Assembly: GCA_002256145.1 (NCBI GenBank)
Contig: NKIP01000003.1
Span: 269,071-333,070 of the forward strand
Origin: Comamonadaceae bacterium PBBC1
GTDB taxonomy: Bacteria > Pseudomonadota > Gammaproteobacteria > Burkholderiales > Burkholderiaceae_C
DNA length: 64,000 nt
Reading direction: 5' to 3'
A program made the position numbers and the translations under genes. The notes under the pieces were generated by a model. That model searched no databases and was not told the origin of the DNA. It saw only the letters and a program-made list of their open reading frames with translations. Of the stretch, positions 18,192 to 27,646 are shown in pieces (position 1 is the first letter of the stretch; the number at the start of each line of letters is the position of its first letter).

Positions 18192-19403
18192 ATGTTCCAG
18201 TCCCTGAAACACCCCGGCGTCATGGCGCTGACGCTGGCGGCTGCTGGCATCCTCATGGTCACCAATGGCGTGCGCTTGGCCAATGGTCTGTTCATGGGGC
18301 CGATCAACACCAGCACTGGTCTGGGCATCGTGACTTTGAGTCTGGCCTTGGGCATTGGTCAATTTGTCTGGGGTGCGATTCAGCCCGTCGCCGGGGCCAT
18401 CTCCGACCGCTGGGGACCGCGCCCAGTGCTTTTGGGGGGCGTTCTCCTCATGTCCTTGGCCACGGCCATCACCCCTTTCATGAGCACGGGCTGGGGCTTG
18501 TCCATCAGTTTGGGCGTGTTGTCCGCAGCGGGTGCAGGGGCCGCGAGTTTCTCGGTGCTCATTGGTGCAGTGGCCCAGCGCATGCCCGCCGAGTCGCGGG
18601 GTACGGCTTCGGGCGTGATCAACGCCGGGGGGTCCTTTGGCCAGTTCGTGTTTGCGCCCATTGCGCAAAAACTCATCCAGCTGCTGGGCTGGATGGGCGC
18701 CATGTGGGCCATGGCCCTGATCACCCTGGCGGCCTTGCCGCTGGTGGGCAAAGTGACGGCCAAAACCCAGGCTTTGCAGGCCAACACCGAACGCGATGCC
18801 GGCCTGAAGCAGACGGTGAAAAATGCCTTCAAGAACCCCAGCTACGGTTTGCTGCACGCGGGGTTTTTTACGTGCGGGTTTCACATTGCGTTTTTGGTGA
18901 CACACCTGCCCGGTGAAGTGAACTTGTGCGGCTTGCCGCCCTCGGTGGCGAGCTGGTCGCTGGCCATCATTGGCTTGGCCAACATTGCCGGGAGTTTGTT
19001 CATCGGTTCTTGCGTCAGCAAATACCGCAGCAAGTACCTGTTGGTCTGGATGTACGGCTCACGCGCCGTGCTGGTGGGCTGGTATTTGCTGATGCCCAAA
19101 ACCGCTTTGACCTTCTATATTTTTGCCGCAGGATTGGGCTTCACCTGGCTGGCCACGGTGCCGCCCACAGCCGCTTTGGTGGGCAAGCTGTTTGGCATGC
19201 GCTACATGGGCACTTTGTTTGGCCTGACCTTGTTGTCGCACCAGATAGGTGGCTTTTTGGGGGCGTGGCTGGGCGGTTTGGCCATCACGCACCAAGGCGA
19301 TTATTCGTGGATGTGGTGTGCCGACATGGCCCTGGCCGCTGTGGCGGCCTTGGTCAATTTGCCCATCCGTGAAGCACCGGTGGTCAGACCGGTTGCGGCT
19401 TGA
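18192..19403 (+). CDS. MFS transporter
   Basis: A 403-residue, 12-helix MFS carrier. The A-motif-like loop after helix 2 is GAISDRWGPRPVLLGG; LFGMRYMGTLFGLTLLSHQIGGFLGAWLGG (in parts) in the second half is typical of MFS carriers related to the monocarboxylate/OFA group. It follows the DUF3297 gene by 9 bp. Substrate unknown. Confidence 0.88.
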   Translation: MFQSLKHPGVMALTLAAAGILMVTNGVRLANGLFMGPINTSTGLGIVTLSLALGIGQFVWGAIQPVAGAISDRWGPRPVLLGGVLLMSLATAITPFMSTGWGLSISLGVLSAAGAGAASFSVLIGAVAQRMPAESRGTASGVINAGGSFGQFVFAPIAQKLIQLLGWMGAMWAMALITLAALPLVGKVTAKTQALQANTERDAGLKQTVKNAFKNPSYGLLHAGFFTCGFHIAFLVTHLPGEVNLCGLPPSVASWSLAIIGLANIAGSLFIGSCVSKYRSKYLLVWMYGSRAVLVGWYLLMPKTALTFYIFAAGLGFTWLATVPPTAALVGKLFGMRYMGTLFGLTLLSHQIGGFLGAWLGGLAITHQGDYSWMWCADMALAAVAALVNLPIREAPVVRPVAA

Positions 19404-19418
19404 GGGTTTTGCGCGTTG

Positions 19419-21446
19419 TCAGTCCTGCAAACGCTGTCGCTGCAGGGCCCCAAACGAAATCAACTCCCCCGCCAGCGCACTGGCCATCACCGTGGGCGGG
19501 CTGGCCAGCCAGACCTGACCCGGGCCTGAGCGCCCCGGAAAATTGCGGTTGATGGCGCTCACGGTGACTTGCGCCGCATCGGTCGATGAACCCGGCCCGC
19601 AGTTTGCGCAGGCCCCACACGAGGGCTGCAAAATCCGCACCCCCAAAGCGGCAAAGGTCTTGTCATAGCCTTGGGCCGAGCAGTAATCCCGAACGGCAGT
19701 CGTGCCGTATTGCAAAAACACCTGCACCCCGGGCGGAAACTTCAGACCCTGCCTCAGGCCCCAGGCCAGTACCGCGTGGTAATGGTCAAAGTCTTCGCGC
19801 TTGCCCGCCGTGCACGAGCCGCCATAGGCGATGTCGATGCGCACACGCTCTGGCAAGTCCGACAGGGCCACGCCCAGACCCGGGTCACCGGGCCGCGTCA
19901 CCATGGGGCAGAGGGTGTTCAAAGCGACCGTCATTTCGTGAACGTAATGCGCGCCATCGTCGCTGTGCATCCAGTCCTCGATCACCGCGTCCACACCGCG
20001 CCGTTCGCGCAGAAAGCGCAGGGTTTCGGCATCGGGTGCCACGATGCCGGTGAGTCCGCCCAGCTCGGCGCACATGTTGGTGAGTGTGGCGCGTTCATCG
20101 GTGCTCAAGTGGGCAATGCCCTCGCCCGTGAATTCAAACACCTTGCCCACGCCGTGCCCTTGGCAAATCCAGGGCGTGGCCAGCAGGTGCAGCATCAGGT
20201 CTTTGGCGGTCACGCCCGAAGGCATTTGGCCGTGCAGCGACACACGCACGTTTTCGGGCAGTGTCACGCGGACCGCGCCCGTCACAAAGGCGTTGGCCAT
20301 GTCGGTGGTGCCCACACCAAAGGCCACACAAGCCAAAGCACCGCTGTGCGGCGTGTGCGAATCGGTGCCCACCACCACCTGGCCGGGCAGGGCGTAGTGC
20401 TCGGCCACCATGGCGTGCGAAATGCCAGCCACGTTGCTGCCGTCGTCCATCAGCACTTCGGCATCGGTCAGTGTGCGGTGCATGCGCAGGCCGTGGCGTG
20501 CCGCAAAGTTGCGCTGTGCTTGGCTCATGGCGTGCATGTTGGCGATCAAGCCGCCGCGCACATGGGCCGGGCTTTCATCGACGTAGGCGGTGTGGTCTTC
20601 AAAGACCACGATCTGCTCGGGGCGCTGCAGCGTGAAATCCTTGCCCAGTGCGTTTTGCATCAAGGTGTCGGCCATGCCGGTGTAGTACTCGTGGATAAAG
20701 CGCCAGTCGGCCCGCACAAACAGGCCATCACCCGCCTGGGGTTGAGCAGGGGTGTGGGGTGCCGTCAGGCGGTGGCGCATGAGGATTTTTTCAAACAAGG
20801 TTTGAGGGCCACTTGCTTGGCTGGCGACCGTCCCTGCGACCAAACCCGTGGCGCTTTCCCTGTACGAGCCCACCCCCGTGGGCGAATCCACCCCCGCCAA
20901 AAACCGTTGCCCCCAGCGCAGTAAACCACCAGCCTCCAGAACCGACGCCGCCAGCGCCTCACGCCCCCGCACCAGATCGGCCAGCGTGAGGGCTTCTCCG
21001 AGGGCGATGCGCTCCAGCAGACCGAAGTCGGTCGAAGTGAACAGGCCGATGTTGTCGGCGTTTTGGCGGTAGATGCGCTCAAAACTCTCGGCAATCACCA
21101 GCTGCACTCCCGCCAGTTTTTCGGCGGTGGGGCTGTGCTCGCGGGACGAGCCTTTGCCGTAGCGCCGCCCGGCCACCAGCACGGCAAACCCGGCTTGCCT
21201 GAGCGCCCGGCGTGTGATGGGCTTGTCGCTGCCGCAGCACAAACCGGTGTGGGCAAAGTCCCCCAAGGTGTCGTCGCAATGGCTCAGGATGTGCACTGGC
21301 GTGATCTCGTCGGTCGAGACATCGTCGCGCAGTGGCCCGGCCTGGTCGCGGTTCAGGGTCTCGCCCGCCAGTTGGCGGCGGATCAGCGCCGGGTCCTGGC
21401 TCAGGTACAGCACGCGCAGGGGTGCGTTCAAGGCAGCGTTGTTCAT
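19419..21446 (-). CDS. Aconitase-family hydratase, small-subunit domain fused in front of large-subunit domain
   Basis: A 675-residue single-chain member of the aconitase/isopropylmalate isomerase superfamily. Residues ~1-200 form the LeuD-like swivel domain (GRRYGKGSSREHSPTAEKLAG). Residues ~215-675 form the LeuC-like catalytic part (VVGTDSHTPHSGALACVAFGVGTTDMA, in parts). The [4Fe-4S] ligands are Cys545 (GGSCTAGKR), Cys610 and Cys613 (PSCGACANCGPG). The domain order (swivel first) is reversed relative to AcnA-type chains. It lies 3 bp behind the LysR gene and opposite a lyase, a CoA transferase and a Bug receptor. A hydratase for a branched dicarboxylate such as mesaconate, citraconate or dimethylmaleate fits this setting (inference); leucine synthesis is less likely because the leu genes are absent. 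Confidence 0.85.
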   Translation of the reverse strand: MNNAALNAPLRVLYLSQDPALIRRQLAGETLNRDQAGPLRDDVSTDEITPVHILSHCDDTLGDFAHTGLCCGSDKPITRRALRQAGFAVLVAGRRYGKGSSREHSPTAEKLAGVQLVIAESFERIYRQNADNIGLFTSTDFGLLERIALGEALTLADLVRGREALAASVLEAGGLLRWGQRFLAGVDSPTGVGSYRESATGLVAGTVASQASGPQTLFEKILMRHRLTAPHTPAQPQAGDGLFVRADWRFIHEYYTGMADTLMQNALGKDFTLQRPEQIVVFEDHTAYVDESPAHVRGGLIANMHAMSQAQRNFAARHGLRMHRTLTDAEVLMDDGSNVAGISHAMVAEHYALPGQVVVGTDSHTPHSGALACVAFGVGTTDMANAFVTGAVRVTLPENVRVSLHGQMPSGVTAKDLMLHLLATPWICQGHGVGKVFEFTGEGIAHLSTDERATLTNMCAELGGLTGIVAPDAETLRFLRERRGVDAVIEDWMHSDDGAHYVHEMTVALNTLCPMVTRPGDPGLGVALSDLPERVRIDIAYGGSCTAGKREDFDHYHAVLAWGLRQGLKFPPGVQVFLQYGTTAVRDYCSAQGYDKTFAALGVRILQPSCGACANCGPGSSTDAAQVTVSAINRNFPGRSGPGQVWLASPPTVMASALAGELISFGALQRQRLQD

Positions 21447-21449
21447 GGC

Positions 21450-22355
21450 TCAAGTGTCCGAATGGGCGGCCGACAAATGGTTCAGCAGCAAGTGCGCCGC
21501 CGGGCTCAGCACGTCTTCGCCCCGGTGACACAAAACAAAGCGCCTGCGCGACCAGCGCTCGTGCAGCGGCAAAATCTCCAGCCCATAGGCATCGGCATAC
21601 AAGTGGGTCACCTCACGCGGCACCAGCGCAATCGCCAAGCCCGCCCGCACCACACGCAGCGCGGCCTCAAAGTTGGTGACGATCACGCGGTGCTGCAGCC
21701 GCTTGCCCAGCAAGCCCGCTTCGCGTTGCAGCATCACCTCCACCGCCGAGTTGACCGGCATGATCACATGCTCAAAATCGAGCGTGTCGGCATAACGAAC
21801 GGCGGGCAGCGCGCACAGCGGGTGGCCTTTGGGCACGGCCACGCTCAGGTGGTCGTGGCGGTAGGTGCGGGTGCGCAACAGGCCGGTTTCAGCGGCGTCC
21901 CAGCAAATGCCGATCGAGGCCACGCCTTCGCGGATGCCACGCACCACCTCGGGGCTGATGCGCTCTTCCAGGTCGATCTGGATGTTCTGGTGTTCGGCCA
22001 TTTTCAAAAAAGCCGCGATCTCATCGGCCAGCGACTCGGCCATGACCGAAGCGGTGGCCAGCACATTCACGCGGCCCTGAATGCCCGCCGCGTGGCTGGC
22101 CATGTCGCGCTCGATGCGGCTGGCGCTCAGCAGCATGCTGCGGGCGTGCTCCAGCAGGGTCTCGCCCGCAGGGTTAGGCACCACGCCGTGTTTGCGCCGG
22201 GTCAGCAAGCTGACCCCCACCGTGGCTTCGAGCTGGGCCAGCCGTTTGCTCACGGCCGAAGCGACCATATTGGCTTTTTCGGCGGCTCGGCTCATGTTGC
22301 CCGTGTCGCAAACGGTCACAAAAAGGCGCAGCGATGTCAAGTCAAGGTCACGCAT
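21450..22355 (-). CDS. LysR-family transcriptional regulator
   Basis: A 301-residue LTTR. The N-terminal helix-turn-helix is LRLFVTVCDTGNMSRAAEKANMVASAVSKRLAQLE (in parts), followed by the linker helix and the two-lobed co-inducer domain. It is transcribed with the aconitase-family gene (3-bp gap) and divergently from the lyase gene; the 100-bp AT-rich gap at 22356-22455, containing CCAAAATTG...CGATTGG, is the likely binding region. It probably activates both transcripts when the dicarboxylate or an intermediate is present. Confidence 0.92.
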   Translation of the reverse strand: MRDLDLTSLRLFVTVCDTGNMSRAAEKANMVASAVSKRLAQLEATVGVSLLTRRKHGVVPNPAGETLLEHARSMLLSASRIERDMASHAAGIQGRVNVLATASVMAESLADEIAAFLKMAEHQNIQIDLEERISPEVVRGIREGVASIGICWDAAETGLLRTRTYRHDHLSVAVPKGHPLCALPAVRYADTLDFEHVIMPVNSAVEVMLQREAGLLGKRLQHRVIVTNFEAALRVVRAGLAIALVPREVTHLYADAYGLEILPLHERWSRRRFVLCHRGEDVLSPAAHLLLNHLSAAHSDT

Positions 22356-22455
22356 TCAGTTATTCCCACATGGAACAAAAAGACTTCCAAAATTGAATTG
22401 TATGATCGATTGGAAACATTAAACTTGCAGCACACTCCTTTTAAAGACACCGAAC

Positions 22456-23400
22456 ATGAGCACATTCAACTGGCCCCAAGGCGTGACGGTTCGCGAAGTG
22501 GGCCTGCGCGACGGCCTGCAAAGCATCGCCCGCACCTTGCCCACCGCACAAAAACTGCAGTGGATTCAGGGCGCTTACGACTCAGGTATCCGCGAGATCG
22601 AAGTCGGCTCTTTCGTGCCTCCCAAATTGCTGCCCCAACTGGCCGACACCGCCGAGCTGGTGGCCTTTGCCAAAACCTTGCCGGGTTTGGTCGTGTCGGT
22701 GCTGGTGCCCAACCTCAAAGGGGCCGAGCGTGCCATGGACAGCGGTGCCGACTGGATGTTGCTGCCCCTGTCGGCGAGCCACGCGCACAGCTTGGCCAAT
22801 TTGCGCAAAGCACCGGATGACGTGGTGACCGAAATCGGGGCCATCGTGGCGGCACGCCGGGCACGGGGTTCCGCCACCCGCATCGAAGTGGGCATGAGCA
22901 CGGCGTTCGGCTGCACGATTCAGGGACGGGTTGAGGTGTATGAGGTGCTGCGTTTGCTCAAAAACGTGCTGGTGCTGGGCGTGGACCGCGTGGGTCTGGC
23001 CGACACCGTGGGCTACGCCGATCCGCGCCAGGTGGGCGAGCTGTTTGCCCAAGCCCGCGAGGTGGCGGGCGATCAGCTGGGCTGCGGGCACTTTCATGAC
23101 ACAAGGGGCTTGGGGCTGGCCAACGTCATGGCCGCGCTGCAAGCGGGCCAGACCCGTTTTGACGCCTGCCTGGCGGGCATTGGGGGCTGCCCGCATGCGC
23201 CCGGGGCCAGTGGCAATGTGGCCACCGAAGACCTGAGCTATTTGATGGCCAGCATGGGCATCGACACCGGCATCGATTTCGGTAAGCTCATGGCTTTGCG
23301 CGCCCAAGTGGCGCAGTGGCTCGCGGGCGAATGCCTGCATGGTTCGATCGCGCAGGCGGGTTTGCCCAAGACCCTGCGCACCCCCGAAGTGATGGCATGA
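22456..23400 (+). CDS. HMG-CoA lyase-family acyl-CoA lyase (possibly citramalyl-CoA lyase)
   Basis: A 314-residue TIM-barrel lyase of the HMGL-like family. VTVREVGLRDGLQSIARTLPT (in parts) carries the metal Asp and catalytic Arg, HFHDTRGLG the metal histidines, and GIGGCPHAPGASGNVATEDL the catalytic Cys245 loop. Family members cleave 3-hydroxy-3-methylglutaryl-CoA to acetoacetate and acetyl-CoA, or related 3-hydroxyacyl-CoAs such as citramalyl-CoA. Its stop overlaps the CoA transferase start as ATGA. Leucine catabolism is not supported here because the isovaleryl-CoA and methylcrotonyl-CoA genes are missing from the neighbourhood. Confidence 0.88.
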   Translation: MSTFNWPQGVTVREVGLRDGLQSIARTLPTAQKLQWIQGAYDSGIREIEVGSFVPPKLLPQLADTAELVAFAKTLPGLVVSVLVPNLKGAERAMDSGADWMLLPLSASHAHSLANLRKAPDDVVTEIGAIVAARRARGSATRIEVGMSTAFGCTIQGRVEVYEVLRLLKNVLVLGVDRVGLADTVGYADPRQVGELFAQAREVAGDQLGCGHFHDTRGLGLANVMAALQAGQTRFDACLAGIGGCPHAPGASGNVATEDLSYLMASMGIDTGIDFGKLMALRAQVAQWLAGECLHGSIAQAGLPKTLRTPEVMA

Positions 23401-24596
23401 ACAACTCCGACAAAAAACTCCCCCTCGAAGGCCTGCGCGTGGTCGAGTTCACCCACATGGTCATGGGGCCCACTTGCGGCATGGTGCTGGCCGACATGGG
23501 GGCGGAGGTCATCAAGGTCGAACCCATCGAGGGCGACCGCACCCGGCATTTGCTGGGTTCGGGCGCAGGCTTTTTCCCCATGTTCAACCGCAACAAAAAG
23601 AGCATCCAGATCAACCTGCAAAGCCCCGAAGGGGCCAAGATGGCCCGCCAACTCTGCGCCACGGCCGATGTGGTGGCCGAGAACTTCAAGCCCGGCTCCA
23701 TGGCCAAGTACGGCCTGGACTACGCCAGCCTGTCGGCCGCTAACCCCAAGATCATTTACGCCAGCCTCAAGGGCTTTTTGCCCGGCCCTTATGACCACCG
23801 CACTGCGCTCGACGAGGTGGTGCAAATGATGGGCGGCCTGGCCTACATGACGGGCCGACCGGGCGACCCACTGCGCGCAGGCACCAGCGTGAACGACATC
23901 ATGGGCGGCATGTTCGGCGCGATTGGCGTGTTGGGTGCACTGATCCAGCGCGGCATCACCGGGCGCGGGCAAGAAATTCAGTCCGCTCTGTTCGAGAACA
24001 ACGTGTTTTTGGTGGGCCAGCACATGCTGCAGTACGCCATCACCGGCAAAGCGGCCGAGCCCATGCCCAACCGCATCTCGGCCTGGGCGGTGTACGACGT
24101 GTTCACCGTCAAAAACGGCGAGCAAATCTTTTTGGCAGCGGTGAGCGATGCGCAGTGGGCCACCTTTTGTGATGTGCTGGGCTTTGCCGACCTCAAGGCC
24201 GACCCACGCTACAGCAGCAACAACGCCCGCGTGTCCTTGCGCGATGTGATGATGCCCGAGCTGCGCAGCCGTCTGGAGGCCTACACCGCCGCCGAGCTGA
24301 CCGCGATTTTTGAAAAAGCAGGCCTGCCCTTTGCGCCCATCGTCAAACCCGAAGAGCTGTTTGACGACCCGCACCTTCAGGCGACTGGCGGCCTGGCCGA
24401 TGTGCGCCTGACCGACGGCCCCAAAGCCGGGCAAACCGCCCGCGCAGCGCTGCTGCCCTTCACCATGGACGGGCAACGCCTGGGGGTACGCCAGCAGCCA
24501 CCGCAACAAGGCGAAAATACCGATGAATTGCTGAAAAGCTTGGGCCTGAACGCCGCTGAAATCGAGCGCCTGCGCTCGATCAAGGCAGTGGCCTGA
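23397..24596 (+). CDS. CaiB/BaiF-family (class III) CoA transferase
   Basis: A 399-residue formyl-CoA-transferase-type enzyme. LEGLRVVEFTHMVMGPTCGMVLADMGAEVIKVE (in parts) is the classic N-terminus; catalytic Asp lies in RTALDEVVQMMGGLAYMTG; GRGQEIQSALFEN is also conserved. The ATG at 23397 overlaps the lyase stop and is preferred to upstream in-frame starts. It probably moves CoA to a free dicarboxylate (for example from succinyl-CoA) so that the lyase can cleave it. Confidence 0.9.
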   Translation: MNNSDKKLPLEGLRVVEFTHMVMGPTCGMVLADMGAEVIKVEPIEGDRTRHLLGSGAGFFPMFNRNKKSIQINLQSPEGAKMARQLCATADVVAENFKPGSMAKYGLDYASLSAANPKIIYASLKGFLPGPYDHRTALDEVVQMMGGLAYMTGRPGDPLRAGTSVNDIMGGMFGAIGVLGALIQRGITGRGQEIQSALFENNVFLVGQHMLQYAITGKAAEPMPNRISAWAVYDVFTVKNGEQIFLAAVSDAQWATFCDVLGFADLKADPRYSSNNARVSLRDVMMPELRSRLEAYTAAELTAIFEKAGLPFAPIVKPEELFDDPHLQATGGLADVRLTDGPKAGQTARAALLPFTMDGQRLGVRQQPPQQGENTDELLKSLGLNAAEIERLRSIKAVA

Positions 24597-24651
24597 CTGA
24601 TTCAATGCCCAATTCATGCCCCCTGTTGATTCACCCAGAGAGAGACAAAAC

Positions 24652-25629
24652 ATGACAACCCACTTCTCACGCCGCACCGCATTGGCGGCTTTGGCTTCTT
24701 CGGCCGTTGTTTGGCCAGGTCTGTCGTTGGCGCAGGCCGATCGCCCCGTCAAATTCATCTTGCCCAATGCCACGGGCTCGGGTGTGGACGCCATCACGCG
24801 CGCCGCAGCGCCAGCCCTGGGCAAGGCTTTGGGCACCAACGTGGTGGTCGAAAACCAAGCGGGTGCCAGCGGCGTGATCGGTTTGCAGGCCCTGGCCAAG
24901 AACCCGCCCGATGGCTTTACCCTGTCTGTGGTGTCCAACAACGTGGTGATTTTCCCCAGCCTTATCAAAAATTTGCCGTTTGAAATGCCCGGTGATTTCA
25001 CGCCGATTGCCGTGGTGGGGGCCACACCCCTGGTGTTGGTCGCCAACCCGCAGAAAGTGGCCGCCAACAACAGCCGAGATTTCATCGCCGCCCTGCGCGC
25101 CAAGCCGGATGGTTACAACTTTGGCTCCGGCGGCACAGGGACGATCTTGCATTTGGCCGCCGAAATGTTCGTGGACGAAGCCCGCGTCAAGGCGCGTCAC
25201 ATCCCCTACAAAGGCGTGGGCCCCATGGTCACCGACTTGTTGGGGGGCCAAATTGATTTTGCAGTTTTGGCCTTGCCCAGCGTGCAACAACACATCAAGA
25301 GTGGGGCGCTCAAGGCGGTGGGCATGTGCGGTGACAAACGCAGCGCCGCTGCGCCAGACATTCCCACTTTTGTGGAACAGGGCTTGCCCACTTACGTGAT
25401 CGATGCCTGGTTTGGTGTGCTCGGCCCCAAGGGCATGAGCGCTGCTGCGGTCAAAAAGGTCAACGATGCCCTGGTGCAAGCCTTTAACGACCCGGCCGTC
25501 AAGGAAACCATGGCCAAACAAGGCAACACGATCGCCATCAGCACGCCCGAGCACGCTCAGCGCGCCTTCCGAAGTGAAATGGAGCGCTTTGCCGCATTGG
25601 TCAAAAAAGTGGGCATCGAGCCGCAATAA
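24652..25629 (+). CDS. Bug-family substrate-binding protein
   Basis: A 325-residue receptor with a twin-arginine-like signal (SRRTALAALASSAVVWPG...LAQA), then DRPVKFILPNATGSGVDAITRAAAP (in parts), GASGVIGLQALAKNPPDGFTL and PYKGVGPMVTDLLGGQIDFAV. The ATG 24652 follows AGAGAGACAAAAC. It is the last gene of the lyase/CoA-transferase operon (55-bp gap) and probably captures the pathway substrate in the periplasm. No membrane partners are encoded nearby. Confidence 0.9.
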   Translation: MTTHFSRRTALAALASSAVVWPGLSLAQADRPVKFILPNATGSGVDAITRAAAPALGKALGTNVVVENQAGASGVIGLQALAKNPPDGFTLSVVSNNVVIFPSLIKNLPFEMPGDFTPIAVVGATPLVLVANPQKVAANNSRDFIAALRAKPDGYNFGSGGTGTILHLAAEMFVDEARVKARHIPYKGVGPMVTDLLGGQIDFAVLALPSVQQHIKSGALKAVGMCGDKRSAAAPDIPTFVEQGLPTYVIDAWFGVLGPKGMSAAAVKKVNDALVQAFNDPAVKETMAKQGNTIAISTPEHAQRAFRSEMERFAALVKKVGIEPQ

Positions 25630-25771
25630 AGATGTCTGTCGTCGCTTGACACCCGCAACGCAAGCGACGACCATCGGTCCATGTCCATCCAGGTTTTGAT
25701 TTTCGGCATCCACCTCGCGCGCAGCACGCGGGGCAAGCCCTGCGCGCCGCCGCAGGGGTGAACCTCTGCTT

Positions 25772-25847
25772 GTAGGTCGGCGGCTTTAGCCCCGACATGA
25801 ATTTTTGGTCAACAACCATCCTGTCGGGGCTGAAGCCACCGACCTAC
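25772..25847. repeat. Palindromic repeat (GTAGGTCGG family), single copy
   Basis: Two 26-bp arms, 25772-25797 (GTAGGTCGGCGGCTTTAGCC...) and 25822-25847, form a near-perfect hairpin with a 24-base loop. It occupies the middle of the 302-bp gap between the Bug receptor and hpd; the rest of that gap shows only GC-rich sequence with no gene. Confidence 0.9.
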
Positions 25848-25931
25848 AAATACCCCCTTGTTTCATTTGTCCGATTTCATTCGGGCCACGCTCATCTTGC
25901 AGCGTGGCCCCGTTCACTGCTGGAGATTTAC

Positions 25932-27008
25932 ATGACCGATCTGTTTGACAACCCCATGGGCCTGTGTGGCTTCGAGTTCGTCGAGTTTGCCTCCCCTGTT
26001 GCCGACACCCTGGAGCCCTTGTTTGAAAAAATGGGCTTTTCCCTGGTGGCCAAGCACCGGTCCAAAGACGTGGTGCTGTACCGCCAAGGCGACATCAACT
26101 TCATCGTCAACCGCGAACCCAAAAGTCTGGCCGGGTATTTCGCATCCGAGCACGGGCCTTGCGCTTGTGCGCTGGCGTTTCGGGTGAAGGATTCGCACAA
26201 GGCTTACGCGCGAGCGCTGGAACTCGGAGCCCAACCGGTGGATGTGCCCACCGGTCCCATGGAGTTGCGCTTGCCCGCCATCAAGGGCATTGGCGGTGCG
26301 CCGCTGTACCTGATTGACCGCTTTGAAGACGGCAAGAGCATCTACGACATCGACTTCGAATTCATCGAGGGCGTGGACCGCCACCCGCCCGGTCACGGCC
26401 TCAAGCTCATCGACCACATGACACACAACGTCTACAAAGGGCGCATGGCGTACTGGAGTGGTTTTTACGAAAAGCTGTTCAACTTCCAGGAAATCCGTTA
26501 TTTCGACATCAAGGGCGAGTACACGGGCCTGACCAGCCAGGCCATGATGGCCCCCGACGGCATGATCCGCATTCCTTTGAATGAAGAGTCGGGCAAGACG
26601 GGCGGCCAGATCGAAGAGTTTCTGATGCAGTTCAACGGTGAGGGCATCCAGCACATTGCGCTGTTGACCGACGATATTTTGAAAAGCGTGGACGCCCTGC
26701 AAATGGCGGGCATTCCGCTGATGAGCGCACCCAATGACATCTATTACGAGATGCTCGAAGAGCGCCTGCCCGGCCACGGCGAACCCGTGCCCGAGCTGCA
26801 GTCGCGTGGCATTTTGATGGATGGATCGACTGCCAACGGCGAAAAGCGCTTGCTGTTGCAAATCTTCAGCCAAACCCTGCTCGGCCCGGTGTTCTTTGAG
26901 TTCATTCAGCGCAAGGCTGACGAAGGCTTTGGCGAGGGCAACTTCAAAGCGCTGTTTGAAAGCCTGGAGCGCGACCAGATTCGGCGTGGGGCGATTACGG
27001 TGGAGTGA
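25932..27008 (+). CDS. hpd: 4-Hydroxyphenylpyruvate dioxygenase
   Basis: A 358-residue Fe(II) enzyme converting 4-hydroxyphenylpyruvate to homogentisate in tyrosine degradation. The iron ligands can be read: His162 ([10 protein letters not shown]), His241 ([11 protein letters not shown]) and Glu323 ([11 protein letters not shown]). The N-terminal vicinal-oxygen-chelate half ([13 protein letters not shown]) and the C-terminal [13 protein letters not shown] signature agree with bacterial Hpd. ATG 25932 is preceded by GGAGATTTAC. It stands alone between two repeat-rich intergenic regions; downstream homogentisate genes are not in the window. Confidence 0.95.
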   Translation: MTDLFDNPMGLCGFEFVEFASPVADTLEPLFEKMGFSLVAKHRSKDVVLYRQGDINFIVNREPKSLAGYFASEHGPCACALAFRVKDSHKAYARALELGAQPVDVPTGPMELRLPAIKGIGGAPLYLIDRFEDGKSIYDIDFEFIEGVDRHPPGHGLKLIDHMTHNVYKGRMAYWSGFYEKLFNFQEIRYFDIKGEYTGLTSQAMMAPDGMIRIPLNEESGKTGGQIEEFLMQFNGEGIQHIALLTDDILKSVDALQMAGIPLMSAPNDIYYEMLEERLPGHGEPVPELQSRGILMDGSTANGEKRLLLQIFSQTLLGPVFFEFIQRKADEGFGEGNFKALFESLERDQIRRGAITVE

Positions 27009-27107
27009 GGGGTGGGGGGCTGGAGGGTATCTGCCGATCAACCCTCAGCCTCTTGCTTGGGTTTGCGCTTTGACCTTGCGGCATGGCAAGCCAAGCAGGG
27101 AACTTTG

Positions 27108-27254
27108 ATGAACGGCCACGCCAAAGCCTTAATGGCCTTTTTCGCTGTGCACGGCATCGTCACGGGCGGTGGGCTGTTGTTTGACAAGGTTACGCCGTCG
27201 CTGCGCCAAGTAACGAAGGATAACTACGCCCATGATGTGGGCGAGGTGCTCTAA
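27108..27254 (+). CDS. Small hypothetical protein (48 residues)
   Basis: A 48-codon frame beginning MNGHAKALMAFFAVHGIVTG, with AGGGA 7 bases before the ATG. The first half is mildly hydrophobic, the second charged. I recognise no family. It could be a remnant of a longer gene broken in this low-density region or a real small protein. Confidence 0.3.
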   Translation: MNGHAKALMAFFAVHGIVTGGGLLFDKVTPSLRQVTKDNYAHDVGEVL

Positions 27255-27646
27255 CGTTTCGGCGGTAAACGTAATAACTGGAAATGCAATTTATTCACTC
27301 TATAGTGCAAATAATTAATTTTTCAAGTAACACCTTGAGGGCGGTGCAACTTTAGCCAAGGTCCGATCCAATGAATTGGAATTCATCGTCAGATTTGACC
27401 GTGAAAGCGATGGGTGCACCAACGACCCTGTTGCGCTCAGAGATTTTTTTCTACCAGCAAATCCTTCAAGCGACAAATAAAAGCCTGCAGCATGGATGGC
27501 GTATTACTAATCCACAAATGAGATTCTTGTTGCAGGCGGTCATCTCTTTTTCTCCATTAAGGACGCTGGAGAGTCCTCAGGACTTCCGGGTTGGGTCTTC
27601 CGGTGATTGCAATAGGCTGAATCGGTTTAACCCAAAAGACAAAACG
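27255..27646. other. Gene-poor AT-richer interval
   Basis: No convincing gene, RNA or repeat is seen. Base composition is clearly more AT-rich than the flanking catabolic genes (for example ATAATTAATTTTTCAAG near 27309). A plus-strand frame at 27371-27736 overlaps the zinc-ribbon gene on the other strand and has no recognisable domain. Confidence 0.5.

Noticed and set aside
19419..21446. Assignment of the aconitase-family gene as leuCD of leucine synthesis
   Set aside because: The two halves are fused in reverse order, and it sits with a lyase, CoA transferase and receptor rather than leuA/leuB.
25630..25931. Upstream extension of hpd to 25797
   Set aside because: The extension would translate the palindromic repeat; family similarity and a ribosome-binding site support ATG 25932.
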